Origin: Clostridiaceae bacterium UBA5444
Lineage (GTDB): Bacteria > Bacillota > Clostridia > Clostridiales > Oxobacteraceae
Direction: 5' to 3'
Assembly: GCA_002426575.1 (NCBI GenBank)
Contig: DIRE01000079.1
Location: 31,421-36,558 of the forward strand
DNA: 5,138 nt
The notes beneath the pieces are model-generated. The model was given only the letters and a program-made list of their open reading frames with translations, had not been told where the DNA came from and did no database searches. Position numbers and translations under genes: made by a program. Of the stretch, positions 1-5,114 are shown in pieces. Each line of letters begins with the position of its first letter. Position 1 is the first letter of the stretch.

Positions 1-6
1 CGACTT

Positions 7-56
7 AAATGCCTATTTTTATCAGCTTCATTTACTTTAGAGAAAAATAGGCATTT
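7..56. repeat. 14-bp perfect inverted repeat, possible bidirectional terminator
   Basis: AAATGCCTATTTTT at 7-20 is the exact reverse complement of 43-56, with a 22-nt spacer. The arms begin or end in A/T runs, so each strand could form a stem trailing into U residues, as in A/U-flanked bidirectional terminators. The loop is longer than usual for an intrinsic terminator and the stem core has only four G:C pairs, so the terminator role is an inference. It could close a gene lying left of the window. No gene is seen between here and the tRNA; bases 58-164 hold only short AT-rich hairpins (95-110 and 146-158) and a 7-bp inverted repeat (119-125 with 134-140). Confidence 0.45.
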
Positions 57-164
57 TGGAGTAGCGGAAGTCAACCAACATAGCCTATAATAGATTCTTT
101 TTAGAAAGAAATGTACCCAATCTATGGGATTCAATAGATTGCATAATTCTTCTAGAATATAACA

Positions 165-193
165 TTGACAGTACCAATTAATTTATTTATAAT
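165..193 (+). promoter_or_regulatory. Consensus sigma-A promoter for tRNA-Ser / SRP RNA
   Basis: A perfect -35 box TTGACA (165-170) is separated by exactly 17 bp from a perfect -10 box TATAAT (188-193). Transcription would start near 200, giving a leader of about 45 nt before the tRNA. A 12/12 consensus match is typical of strong stable-RNA promoters in Firmicutes. Because no comparable promoter fits in the 36 bp between the tRNA and the SRP RNA, this one probably drives both RNA genes. Confidence 0.85.
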
Positions 194-197
194 GATA

Positions 198-226
198 TAG
201 TCAGTTTAAATAATATATTTTATAAT
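198..226 (+). promoter_or_regulatory. Candidate second (proximal) promoter for tRNA-Ser
   Basis: A second perfect TATAAT lies at 221-226. Seventeen bp upstream is TAGTCA (198-203), which matches the -35 consensus at four of six positions. It would start transcription near 233, about 12 nt before the tRNA. Tandem promoters are common for stable RNA genes, but in such AT-rich DNA a chance TATAAT is also likely. Confidence 0.3.
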
Positions 227-244
227 AAGAGTAGACCAAGTCAT

Positions 245-334
245 GGAGAGATGTCCGAGTGGTTGAAGGAGCACGCCTGGAAAGCGTGTGTAGGGGAAAC
301 TCTACCGAGGGTTCGAATCCCTCTCTCTCCGCCA
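245..334 (+). tRNA. tRNA-Ser (anticodon GGA), CCA encoded
   Basis: A full class II tRNA cloverleaf can be folded. The acceptor stem pairs 245-251 (GGAGAGA) with 324-330 (TCTCTCC). The anticodon stem CACGC (272-276) pairs with GCGTG (284-288) around a seven-base loop whose central triplet at 279-281 is GGA, reading the serine codons UCC and UCU. A long variable arm with its own hairpin (about 289-305) is diagnostic of tRNA-Ser. The T arm is GAGGG/CCCTC (307-311, 319-323) with the TTCGAAT loop. G331 is the discriminator base, as expected for serine, and the 3' CCA (332-334) is encoded. It lies 36 bp upstream of the SRP RNA and is probably released from a shared precursor by RNase P and a 3' nuclease. 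Confidence 0.97.
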
Positions 335-370
335 TAGTTTTACTCTATTTGTTTCTTTAAGGGATAATCT

Positions 371-643
371 TGGCCGTACTAGTCGGGGAGTTTGCGGTGC
401 CTTATAACCTGCAATCCGCAATAGCAGGGATGAATTCCTGGGCTAAGGTCTAGCCTTGTGGGGTCTGGCCTTTATAAGTGGTGACGACGACTGGGTCCTG
501 CGCAATGGAAACTCGTGAATCCCGTCAGGTCCGGAAGGAAGCAGCGGTAAGCGAACCATTCCGTGTGCCGCAGGGGAGCCTGGTCCGAGCTAACTGTAGG
601 GGTAACGCCTATAAGGCCTAAATCAAGGACAGGTGTACGGCCA
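371..643 (+). ncRNA. ffs: Signal recognition particle RNA, large bacterial (Alu-containing) type
   Basis: This is the RNA core of the signal recognition particle, which with Ffh delivers ribosomes making membrane and secreted proteins to FtsY at the membrane. The 5' segment 371-379 (TGGCCGTAC) pairs perfectly with 635-643, closing the molecule at about 273 nt, the size of the Bacillus-type scRNA rather than the short 4.5S RNA. The S domain holds the strongly conserved helix 8 apex with a GGAA tetraloop (533-536) followed by the GGAAGCAGC Ffh-binding loop strand (537-545). CCTGCG (497-502) pairs with CGCAGG (569-574) in helix 5. The 5' third (about 380-432) matches the Alu domain pattern of B. 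subtilis scRNA as I remember it, including GCGGTGCC, CCTGCAATCCGC and TAGCAGGG. Exact ends are inferred from the closing stem; RNase III processing is known in Bacillus. No promoter of its own is visible. Confidence 0.96.
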
Positions 644-653
644 TTAAATTTTC

Positions 654-685
654 AAGCTGTTGATATTTTGTATCAACAGCTTTTT
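654..685 (+). terminator. Intrinsic terminator of the tRNA-Ser / SRP RNA unit
   Basis: A perfect 12-bp stem (654-665 with 671-682) encloses a 5-nt loop and runs into five T residues (681-685). It begins 10 nt after the SRP RNA 3' end, so it should define the primary transcript end and insulate the RNA genes from dnaX. Confidence 0.93.
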
Positions 686-688
686 ATG

Positions 689-717
689 TTTAAGCTACAC
701 GATTAATTATGTATAAT
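689..717 (+). promoter_or_regulatory. Probable dnaX operon promoter
   Basis: A perfect -10 box TATAAT sits at 712-717, just after the stable-RNA terminator. The -35 position at 17-bp spacing (TTTAAG, 689-694) matches only three of six consensus bases, so the promoter would be modest. Transcription from about 724 would give a leader of roughly 60 nt. That leader holds a small hairpin (AAGCT 734-738 with AGCTT 743-747). Because the preceding terminator is strong, dnaX needs a promoter in this short gap, which supports the call. Confidence 0.5.
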
Positions 718-784
718 ATAATAAGAGATACTTAAGCTAAACAGCTTTTAAATAGATGATTTACCGATAGAAAAGAGGGATTTA

Positions 785-2449
785 ATGTCATATATTGCAC
801 TTTATAGAGAATGGAGACCAAAAGTATTTAGCGATATAATAGGTCAGGAGCATATAACAAAAACTCTCAAAAATCAAATAAGCCAGGGGAGAATAGCCCA
901 CGCATATCTATTCTGCGGCACAAGAGGAACGGGTAAAACTACAACAGCAAAAGTATTTGCAAAGGCAGTAAATTGCCTTGAGCCAATAGATTTTGAACCT
1001 TGCGGAAAGTGCGAGACTTGTAGAGGCATTGAAGATGGAAGCATAATGGATGTATATGAAATAGATGCTGCATCAAACAATGGAGTTGACAACATAAGGG
1101 ATCTAAGAGATGATGTTAAATATGCGCCATCAATATGCAAGTATAAAGTATATATAATAGATGAGGTTCATATGCTTTCAACAGCTGCCTTTAATGCACT
1201 TTTAAAGACTTTAGAAGAACCACCAGCCCATGTAATATTTATACTTGCTACAACGGAATATCAAAAGGTTCCAGCAACAATACTTTCAAGATGCCAGAGA
1301 TTTGATTTTAAAAGAATTAAAGTTTCTGATATTGTAGGAAGGCTTAAAAGCATTGCAGAAGCTGAAGGAATAGATGTTGAGGAGAGAACCCTCAAACTTA
1401 TTGCGAGAAATTCTGATGGAGCACTCAGAGATGCTCTTAGCATATTTGACCAGTGTATATCCATAGGCGGCAAGGGAGTAAAATATGATGATGTAATATC
1501 AATACTTGGAATAACAACTGATGAATACTTAATAAGAATAACTGATTCTATAGCAGAGGAAGATGCTGCAGAATGTATAGCTATAATAGATGAACTTGTG
1601 ACAAATGGGAAGGACATTTATCAGTTTATAAAAGATTTAACAATGCATTTTAGAAATTTATTAGTATGCAGTGTAGGCGGTAGGGCTGAAGATATATTGA
1701 ATACATCTGATGAAATGTTCGAAGAATTAAGTACTCAGGCAAAAAAGTTTGGAACAGAGGCTATACTTCGGAATATTAATATATTATCAGACGCAGAATC
1801 TAGTGCTAAATGGGCAGCTAACCAGAGAATAATACTTGAGATGGCAGTTATGAAAATGACAAAGAAGGAACTTAGGGTGGATGTAGAATCCCTTCAAGAG
1901 AGGGTAGCAAATCTTGAAAAAATTATAGAAAGCGGCGGAAACCCTAAAACAACACATCATAATAAGGAGAAGACAGCTGTAAGCACCAAAGCTCCTGCGA
2001 ATACTAAAGATGTAGAAAAACCTAAAGATATTAAAACTAAAAATGATACAAATACTAATACTAATATTAGTGAACCACCTACTGCAGAAGATACTAAAGG
2101 AGGTTTATCCCTTAAAGACATAAATGCTAAATGGGCAGAGATACTAAATGCAGTTAAATCTAATGGGCACATTAGGCTTTATGCATTTCTCATAGAGGGA
2201 AAACCCATAGGCTTTTCCAATAATGTGCTTTCAATAGGATTTGATAAGGAATACAAATTCCATAAAGAGAACGTTGAAAATGCTGAAAATATTGCTATAG
2301 TCGAGAAAACCGTATCAGATATGTTTAATACAGAAATAAAAGCAAGATGTGCTATAATTGACGAAATAGCAGCTGATAAACAAGAAGATAGTTTTATAAA
2401 AGATACTATTGATATATTTGGTGGTGACATAGTAGAAGTTGAAGAATAA
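785..2449 (+). CDS. dnaX: DNA polymerase III subunit gamma/tau (clamp loader ATPase)
   Basis: Motor subunit of the replicative clamp loader: it hydrolyses ATP to open and place the beta clamp, and its C-terminal part tethers other replisome components. The 554-aa protein shows a Walker A (GTRGTGKT, 45-52), a zinc site from Cys64, Cys73, Cys76 and Cys79, Walker B (IIDE, 124-127), LEEPP (143-147), sensor 1 (ATT, 155-157), the SRC trans-acting arginine motif (168-170) and sensor 2 (GALRD, Arg215). AAA+ domains I and II fill about 1-220 and collar domain III about 225-360. A Lys/Thr/Asn-rich linker (about 385-440) leads to a folded tau-type C-terminal domain (about 441-554). The ATG at 785 follows AAGAGGGA (773-780) and gives the usual MSY.ALYR.WRP family start. 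First gene of the dnaX-ybaB-recR operon; 60 bp separate it from ybaB. It carries an in-frame slippery A-run at codons 319-321 (listed separately). Confidence 0.98.
   Translation: MSYIALYREWRPKVFSDIIGQEHITKTLKNQISQGRIAHAYLFCGTRGTGKTTTAKVFAKAVNCLEPIDFEPCGKCETCRGIEDGSIMDVYEIDAASNNGVDNIRDLRDDVKYAPSICKYKVYIIDEVHMLSTAAFNALLKTLEEPPAHVIFILATTEYQKVPATILSRCQRFDFKRIKVSDIVGRLKSIAEAEGIDVEERTLKLIARNSDGALRDALSIFDQCISIGGKGVKYDDVISILGITTDEYLIRITDSIAEEDAAECIAIIDELVTNGKDIYQFIKDLTMHFRNLLVCSVGGRAEDILNTSDEMFEELSTQAKKFGTEAILRNINILSDAESSAKWAANQRIILEMAVMKMTKKELRVDVESLQERVANLEKIIESGGNPKTTHHNKEKTAVSTKAPANTKDVEKPKDIKTKNDTNTNTNISEPPTAEDTKGGLSLKDINAKWAEILNAVKSNGHIRLYAFLIEGKPIGFSNNVLSIGFDKEYKFHKENVENAENIAIVEKTVSDMFNTEIKARCAIIDEIAADKQEDSFIKDTIDIFGGDIVEVEE
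1741..1747 (+). other. In-frame A-AAA-AAG slippery heptamer inside dnaX
   Basis: The bases AAAAAAG are phased as A AAA AAG relative to the dnaX reading frame (codons GCA AAA AAG for Ala319-Lys320-Lys321). This is the same heptamer and phase that programs the -1 frameshift in E. coli dnaX. After a -1 slip, ten new codons are read before TAA at 1777-1779, giving a product of about 331 residues. I see no strong Shine-Dalgarno-like stimulator just upstream nor a stable stem-loop just downstream, and the shortened protein would be cut within the collar domain. The sequence and phase are observed; use as a programmed frameshift is uncertain. Confidence 0.35.
2051..2071 (+). repeat. Hexanucleotide repeat and palindrome in the dnaX linker
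   Basis: Two AATACT units (2051-2056, 2057-2062) and a variant AATATT (2063-2068) encode alternating Asn and Thr (residues 423-427) in the disordered linker before the tau C-terminal domain. The tail forms a 12-bp perfect palindrome, ACTAATATTAGT (2060-2071). Such short in-frame repeats can change copy number by slippage without breaking the protein. Confidence 0.6.
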
Positions 2450-2509
2450 TATAGATTAGTGGTAAAATGAAATGAGTTAATTTCAAAATAAAATCAGGAG
2501 GGTTATGAT

Positions 2510-2845
2510 ATGGGAAGACAAGGATTCCCCGGAGGGGGAAATATGAATAATCTACTAAAACAAGCCCAAGGATTTCAGAAAAAACTTGAGGAAAAGCAGC
2601 AAGAACTTGAAACTAGGACTATTGAAGCCTCAGCAGGAGGAGGAGCTGTTACAGTAATTGCTAATGGAAAAAAACAGATTGTAGATATAAAAATAAAACA
2701 TGAAGTAGTAGATCCAGATGATGTTGAAATGCTTGAGGATCTTGTACTTGCAGCAACTAATGAGGCTTTAAAGAGAGCTGAGGAAATGATTGCAAATGAG
2801 ATGGGAAAACTTACTCAAGGAGTTAACATACCAGGATTGTTTTAA
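2510..2845 (+). CDS. ybaB: YbaB/EbfC family nucleoid-associated DNA-binding protein
   Basis: A 111-aa protein of the YbaB/EbfC family, small dimeric proteins that bind DNA and affect nucleoid organisation; its precise job next to dnaX and recR is not settled. The family pattern is clear: a Gly-rich N-terminus (GFPGGGNMNNLLKQAQ, 5-20), a long charged helix with KKLEEKQQEL (24-33), the strand pair with SAGGGAVTVIANGKKQIVDIKI (41-62), the VDPDDVEMLEDLVLAATNEAL helix region (67-87), and a C-terminal tail. Length agrees with the usual 100-115 aa. The ATG at 2510 is fixed by a strong AGGAGGG (2496-2502) seven bases upstream; an ATG at 2505 is out of frame. Middle gene of the operon, 52 bp before the preferred recR start. 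Confidence 0.96.
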   Translation: MGRQGFPGGGNMNNLLKQAQGFQKKLEEKQQELETRTIEASAGGGAVTVIANGKKQIVDIKIKHEVVDPDDVEMLEDLVLAATNEALKRAEEMIANEMGKLTQGVNIPGLF

Positions 2846-2885
2846 TAGAGGCTTATAATAAATTTAGTGTAGATCATAGAATACT

Positions 2886-2892
2886 GGGGTGA
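2886..2892 (+). promoter_or_regulatory. Shine-Dalgarno of recR deciding a TTG start
   Basis: GGGGTGA ends five bases before TTG at 2898. A GTG at 2889-2891 in the same frame lies inside this Shine-Dalgarno and has no ribosome binding site of its own, so it is unlikely to be the start. The TTG gives the SLYP beginning expected for RecR, where Tyr-Pro normally falls close to the N-terminus. Confidence 0.8.
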
Positions 2893-2897
2893 AGAGA

Positions 2898-3497
2898 TTG
2901 AGCTTATATCCGGCACCGGTGGCAAGGCTAATTGAGCAATTTGCTAAACTGCCTGGAATTGGAAGTAAAACAGCACAAAGGCTAGCGTTTTTTGTGCTAA
3001 ATATGCCAGAGGCTGAGGCTAGAGGCCTTGCTAGAGCCATAGTGGAGGCTAAGCAAAAGACTAAATATTGTTCAATATGCGGCAATCTTACGGATGTAGA
3101 TCCCTGCTTTATATGCAATAATCCAAATAGGGACAATACTTTAATCTGTGTGGTAGAAGAGCCAAGAGATGTTGTAGCCATGGAAAAAACAAGGGAGTTT
3201 AAGGGGGTATACCATGTTCTTCATGGAGCCATATCCCCCATGGAAGGTATTGGACCTGAAGATATAAATATAAAAGACCTTCTAAAAAGGTTAAGTCAAA
3301 ATGATGTAAAAGAAGTAATAGTTGCAACAAACCCAAATGTTGAAGGAGAAGCAACTGCAATGTATATTTCAAAGCTAATTAAGCCGTTAGGAGTAAAAGT
3401 TACCAGAATAGCTCACGGAATTCCTGTAGGCGGCGACCTTGAATATGCCGATGAAGTTACACTTACAAAGGCTCTTGAAGGTAGAAGAGAAATGTAG
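2898..3497 (+). CDS. recR: Recombination mediator protein RecR
   Basis: RecR acts with RecO, and sometimes RecF, to load RecA on SSB-coated single-stranded DNA during gap repair, forming a ring that encircles DNA. From the TTG at 2898 the protein has 199 aa, the normal family length. It shows the N-terminal helix-hairpin-helix (LPGIGSKTAQRLA, 18-30), a zinc finger from Cys58, Cys61, Cys70 and Cys73, and a Toprim domain (about 81-176) with EEPRDV (87-92), HGAISPMEGIGPEDI (109-123) and ATNPNVEGEATA (143-154). The C-terminal part carries the conserved R-IAHGIPVGGDLEYADEVTL run (170-189). An in-frame GTG at 2889 would add three residues (MKR) but lies inside the Shine-Dalgarno. Last gene of the dnaX operon, followed by a strong terminator. 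Confidence 0.97.
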   Translation: MSLYPAPVARLIEQFAKLPGIGSKTAQRLAFFVLNMPEAEARGLARAIVEAKQKTKYCSICGNLTDVDPCFICNNPNRDNTLICVVEEPRDVVAMEKTREFKGVYHVLHGAISPMEGIGPEDINIKDLLKRLSQNDVKEVIVATNPNVEGEATAMYISKLIKPLGVKVTRIAHGIPVGGDLEYADEVTLTKALEGRREM

Positions 3498-3551
3498 ATT
3501 TGCGGGTTGTCTTTGTGGATTGGTTTGTGTATCAAATAAAGTTGTTGTAGG

Positions 3552-3599
3552 AAACATGGTTTATAAGGGATTAGAAATCTCAGGTAAGCCATGTTTTTT
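3552..3599 (+). terminator. Two-tier intrinsic terminator of the dnaX-ybaB-recR operon
   Basis: The outer stem of 12 bp (3552-3563 with 3585-3596, one G-U pair) and an inner stem of 6 bp (3567-3572 with 3576-3581, one G-U pair, 3-nt loop) form one long hairpin with a small internal loop. It runs into six T residues (3594-3599). It starts 54 nt after the recR stop, so it closes the operon. An A-run at 3552-3554 is too short to make the opposite direction convincing. Confidence 0.88.
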
Positions 3600-3688
3600 G
3601 TTTGGAAGTTTATAAGGTTATGCCAAAGTGAAAATAAAGTTATACTAGTTTTATCCAAATACAATCTACTATTTTAAGTTTATATATG

Positions 3689-3731
3689 TATAATGAGGAT
3701 ATAGATGAGTTAGTTATATAAGTAGGATAAT
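3689..3731 (+). promoter_or_regulatory. Candidate -10 elements upstream of the methyltransferase gene
   Basis: Two -10-like boxes lie between the recR terminator and the methyltransferase: TATAAT (3689-3694) and GATAAT (3726-3731). Neither has a good -35 box at the normal distance; the best matches are three of six bases. TATGTATAAT here is identical to the ten bases ending in the dnaX -10 box (708-717). A promoter is expected because the upstream terminator is strong, but its exact place is uncertain. The rest of 3600-3756 is AT-rich without visible structure. Confidence 0.3.
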
Positions 3732-3771
3732 ACGCACTAAATTTATTTGTACAATCAAAGGGGATAAGAAA

Positions 3772-4422
3772 ATGGAATTGGAGAAAATGAGTGATTTTTT
3801 CGCTGCTCGTGCAGATGGATATGATGAACATATGCTTTATGATGTAGAAGGATGCAAAGAAGGTTATGTTAAGATGGCAGAACTATTGCCCCAAGATGCT
3901 GTTCAATTATTAGATTTAGGTTGTGGAACAGGGTTAGAACTTGATGAAATATTTAAAAATAAGCCTTCCATTAATGTAACAGGAATAGATTTAACACAAG
4001 CAATGCTTGATAAATTAAAACAAAAACACCCTGACAAAAATATATCATTGGTAAATGCAAATTATTTTGATTATGATTTTGGAACTAATAAATATGATGT
4101 AGCAGTATCATTTCAAACTATGCACCATTTTTCACATAAAGATAAGATTAAACTGTATTCAAAAGTTTTTGCAGCATTAAAAGAGGGCGGCCAATACATT
4201 GAATGTGATTATATGGTAATAAGACAAGAGGATGAGGATTTTTACTATAGTGAAAATAAGAGAATACGAAAAGAACAGGGGATTCCAGATAAAGAGTTCT
4301 ATCATTATGATACACCTTGTACAATTGATAATCAGATTAAGATGTTATCCAAGGTAGGGTTTAGAATTGTGAAAATGAATTGGAGGGTTGAAAATACCAC
4401 AATAATTGTCGCTCAAAAATAA
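3772..4422 (+). CDS. Class I SAM-dependent methyltransferase
   Basis: A 216-aa cytosolic protein with the Rossmann-fold methyltransferase motifs in order: motif I LLDLGCGTG (46-54) binding S-adenosylmethionine, the acidic ribose-binding residue in GIDLT (Asp73), a motif at NANYFDYDF (95-103), the core strand YDVAVSFQTMHHF (108-120) and a following LKEGGQYIECDY (136-147). The N-terminal FFAARADGYDEHM segment (9-21) is typical of small-molecule methyltransferases of Firmicutes; the substrate cannot be read from sequence. The ATG at 3772 follows AAAGGGG (3757-3763) with eight bases spacing; a second in-frame ATG at 3787 also has a GGAG nearby and would give 211 aa. There is no signal peptide or membrane segment. 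It stands 83 bp before the Dabb gene and may be co-transcribed with it. It is not part of the conserved dnaX cluster. Confidence 0.92.
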   Translation: MELEKMSDFFAARADGYDEHMLYDVEGCKEGYVKMAELLPQDAVQLLDLGCGTGLELDEIFKNKPSINVTGIDLTQAMLDKLKQKHPDKNISLVNANYFDYDFGTNKYDVAVSFQTMHHFSHKDKIKLYSKVFAALKEGGQYIECDYMVIRQEDEDFYYSENKRIRKEQGIPDKEFYHYDTPCTIDNQIKMLSKVGFRIVKMNWRVENTTIIVAQK

Positions 4423-4493
4423 TTACTCCGTCGCAACCTTTATATTATATGACTTATCAGTAAAATAGGACGACCTTAATAAAATAAATAAAG

Positions 4494-4500
4494 AAGGTGA
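4494..4500 (+). promoter_or_regulatory. Shine-Dalgarno of the Dabb gene deciding a TTG start
   Basis: AAGGTGA ends five bases before TTG at 4506. The in-frame GTG at 4497-4499 is part of this Shine-Dalgarno. Starting at TTG yields MIKHIVIWKLK, the characteristic N-terminus of Dabb proteins. The arrangement is the same as for recR in this window. Confidence 0.75.
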
Positions 4501-4505
4501 AAACT

Positions 4506-4808
4506 TTGATTAAACATATTGTTATATGGAAATTAAAAGACTTTGCTGAAGGAAAAGATAAACTTGAAAATGCCAAAATAATAAAGGTGGATTTGGAAAA
4601 CTTACAAAATAAAATCAATCAAGTCAGACACATTGAGGTTGGTATAAATATTAATAAATCTGAACAAGCATATGACGTTGTTTTATATTCAGAATTTGAT
4701 AGTATTGAAGATCTAGGCATATACCAAAGCCATCCAGACCATGTAAGGATATCAGAATTTATTAACAAGGTTAGGGATATTAGAGTAGTTGCAGATTATG
4801 AGATTTAA
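4506..4808 (+). CDS. Dabb (stress-responsive A/B barrel) family protein
   Basis: A 100-aa protein of the dimeric alpha/beta-barrel (Dabb) family, small ferredoxin-like proteins first noted as stress-responsive and found as homodimers; most bacterial members have no known reaction. Family signs are the N-terminal strand IKHIVIWKLKD (2-12), a helix with KIIKVDLENLQNKI (24-37), the strand RHIEVGININ (41-50), YDVVLYSEFDSIEDLGIYQSHPDH (56-79) with the conserved H-P-x-H element, and the closing strand IRVVADYEI (92-100). The TTG start is preferred over GTG at 4497, which lies in the ribosome binding site and would add three residues. A weak promoter-like pair (TTTATA 4439-4444, TAAAAT 4461-4466) sits in the gap after the methyltransferase, so separate transcription is possible. 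No terminator is seen between the two genes. Confidence 0.88.
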   Translation: MIKHIVIWKLKDFAEGKDKLENAKIIKVDLENLQNKINQVRHIEVGININKSEQAYDVVLYSEFDSIEDLGIYQSHPDHVRISEFINKVRDIRVVADYEI

Positions 4809-4871
4809 ATATAAAACCTACTTTGGAATATTCTTAAAGAATGTATTAAGAGAGAGTTATTTATATTTCTT

Positions 4872-5066
4872 GTGATATTTAATTTTTTTTATGGAGAAAC
4901 TGTTACATTTTATGCTGCCTCTTCAGTGTTTTGGGCACTCATTGCTGGAGAATCATATGGAAAATACAGGTATACAAAAACAAAGCTGCATCTTATAACT
5001 GCTATAGCTGGAGGTATTACGTCGGTTTTATCAGTTGCAAATTATATAATAACCACACTGAGATAA
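4872..5066 (+). CDS. Small hypothetical membrane protein, possibly a 3' gene remnant
   Basis: The frame from GTG 4872 gives 64 aa with two hydrophobic stretches: about 1-27 (interrupted by Gly8-Glu9) and about 41-59 (LITAIAGGITSVLSVANYII), joined by a basic loop YGKYRYTKTK (29-38). This looks like a two-segment membrane protein with the loop on the cytoplasmic side. The start is poor: no Shine-Dalgarno stands at a normal distance from GTG (the purine run 4848-4856 is 15 bases away). The frame stays open back to a stop at 4812-4814 and encodes more plausible protein (NILKECIKRELFIFL) without any ATG, GTG or TTG. It resembles the C-terminal half of small clostridial membrane proteins of unknown function, so a truncated copy is a real alternative. 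Family not recognised with certainty. Confidence 0.4.
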   Translation: MIFNFFYGETVTFYAASSVFWALIAGESYGKYRYTKTKLHLITAIAGGITSVLSVANYIITTLR

Positions 5067-5097
5067 TACAAGCCGTAGTTTTCTTAAAATATGGCAC

Positions 5098-5114
5098 AAG
5101 CATTATTTATGCTT
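5098..5114 (+). terminator. Weak hairpin after the small membrane ORF
   Basis: AAGCAT (5098-5103) pairs with ATGCTT (5109-5114) around a 5-nt loop and is followed by TCTATT rather than a clean T-run. It lies 31 nt after the stop at 5064-5066, a sensible place for a terminator, but the stem is short and AT-rich. Confidence 0.25.

Noticed and set aside
363..368. GATAAT just before the SRP RNA as a possible own promoter
   Set aside because: It is only 2 bp from the mature 5' end, so transcription would start inside the RNA and break the closing stem; the matching -35 region is poor.
874..2430. Several minus-strand open frames of 71-118 codons opposite dnaX
   Set aside because: They are antisense shadows of a well supported gene, with no ribosome binding sites or recognisable protein families.
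2667..2675. A7 run in ybaB phased as A AAA AAA, a possible slippery site
   Set aside because: It encodes conserved Gly-Lys-Lys of the family, and a shift would destroy a single small domain; no stimulatory element is visible.
3556..3615. Tiny ORF beginning ATG 3556 after recR
   Set aside because: It lies inside the terminator hairpin, is about 19 codons long and has no ribosome binding site.
2864..3831. Minus-strand open frames of 63-105 codons opposite recR and the following gap
   Set aside because: They overlap the recR coding region, the terminator and the methyltransferase start, and translate to low-complexity sequence typical of the antisense of AT-rich genes.
4828..4844. Seven-bp hairpin after the Dabb gene as a terminator
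   Set aside because: The stem is AT-rich with one G-U pair, the loop is three bases and no T-run follows.
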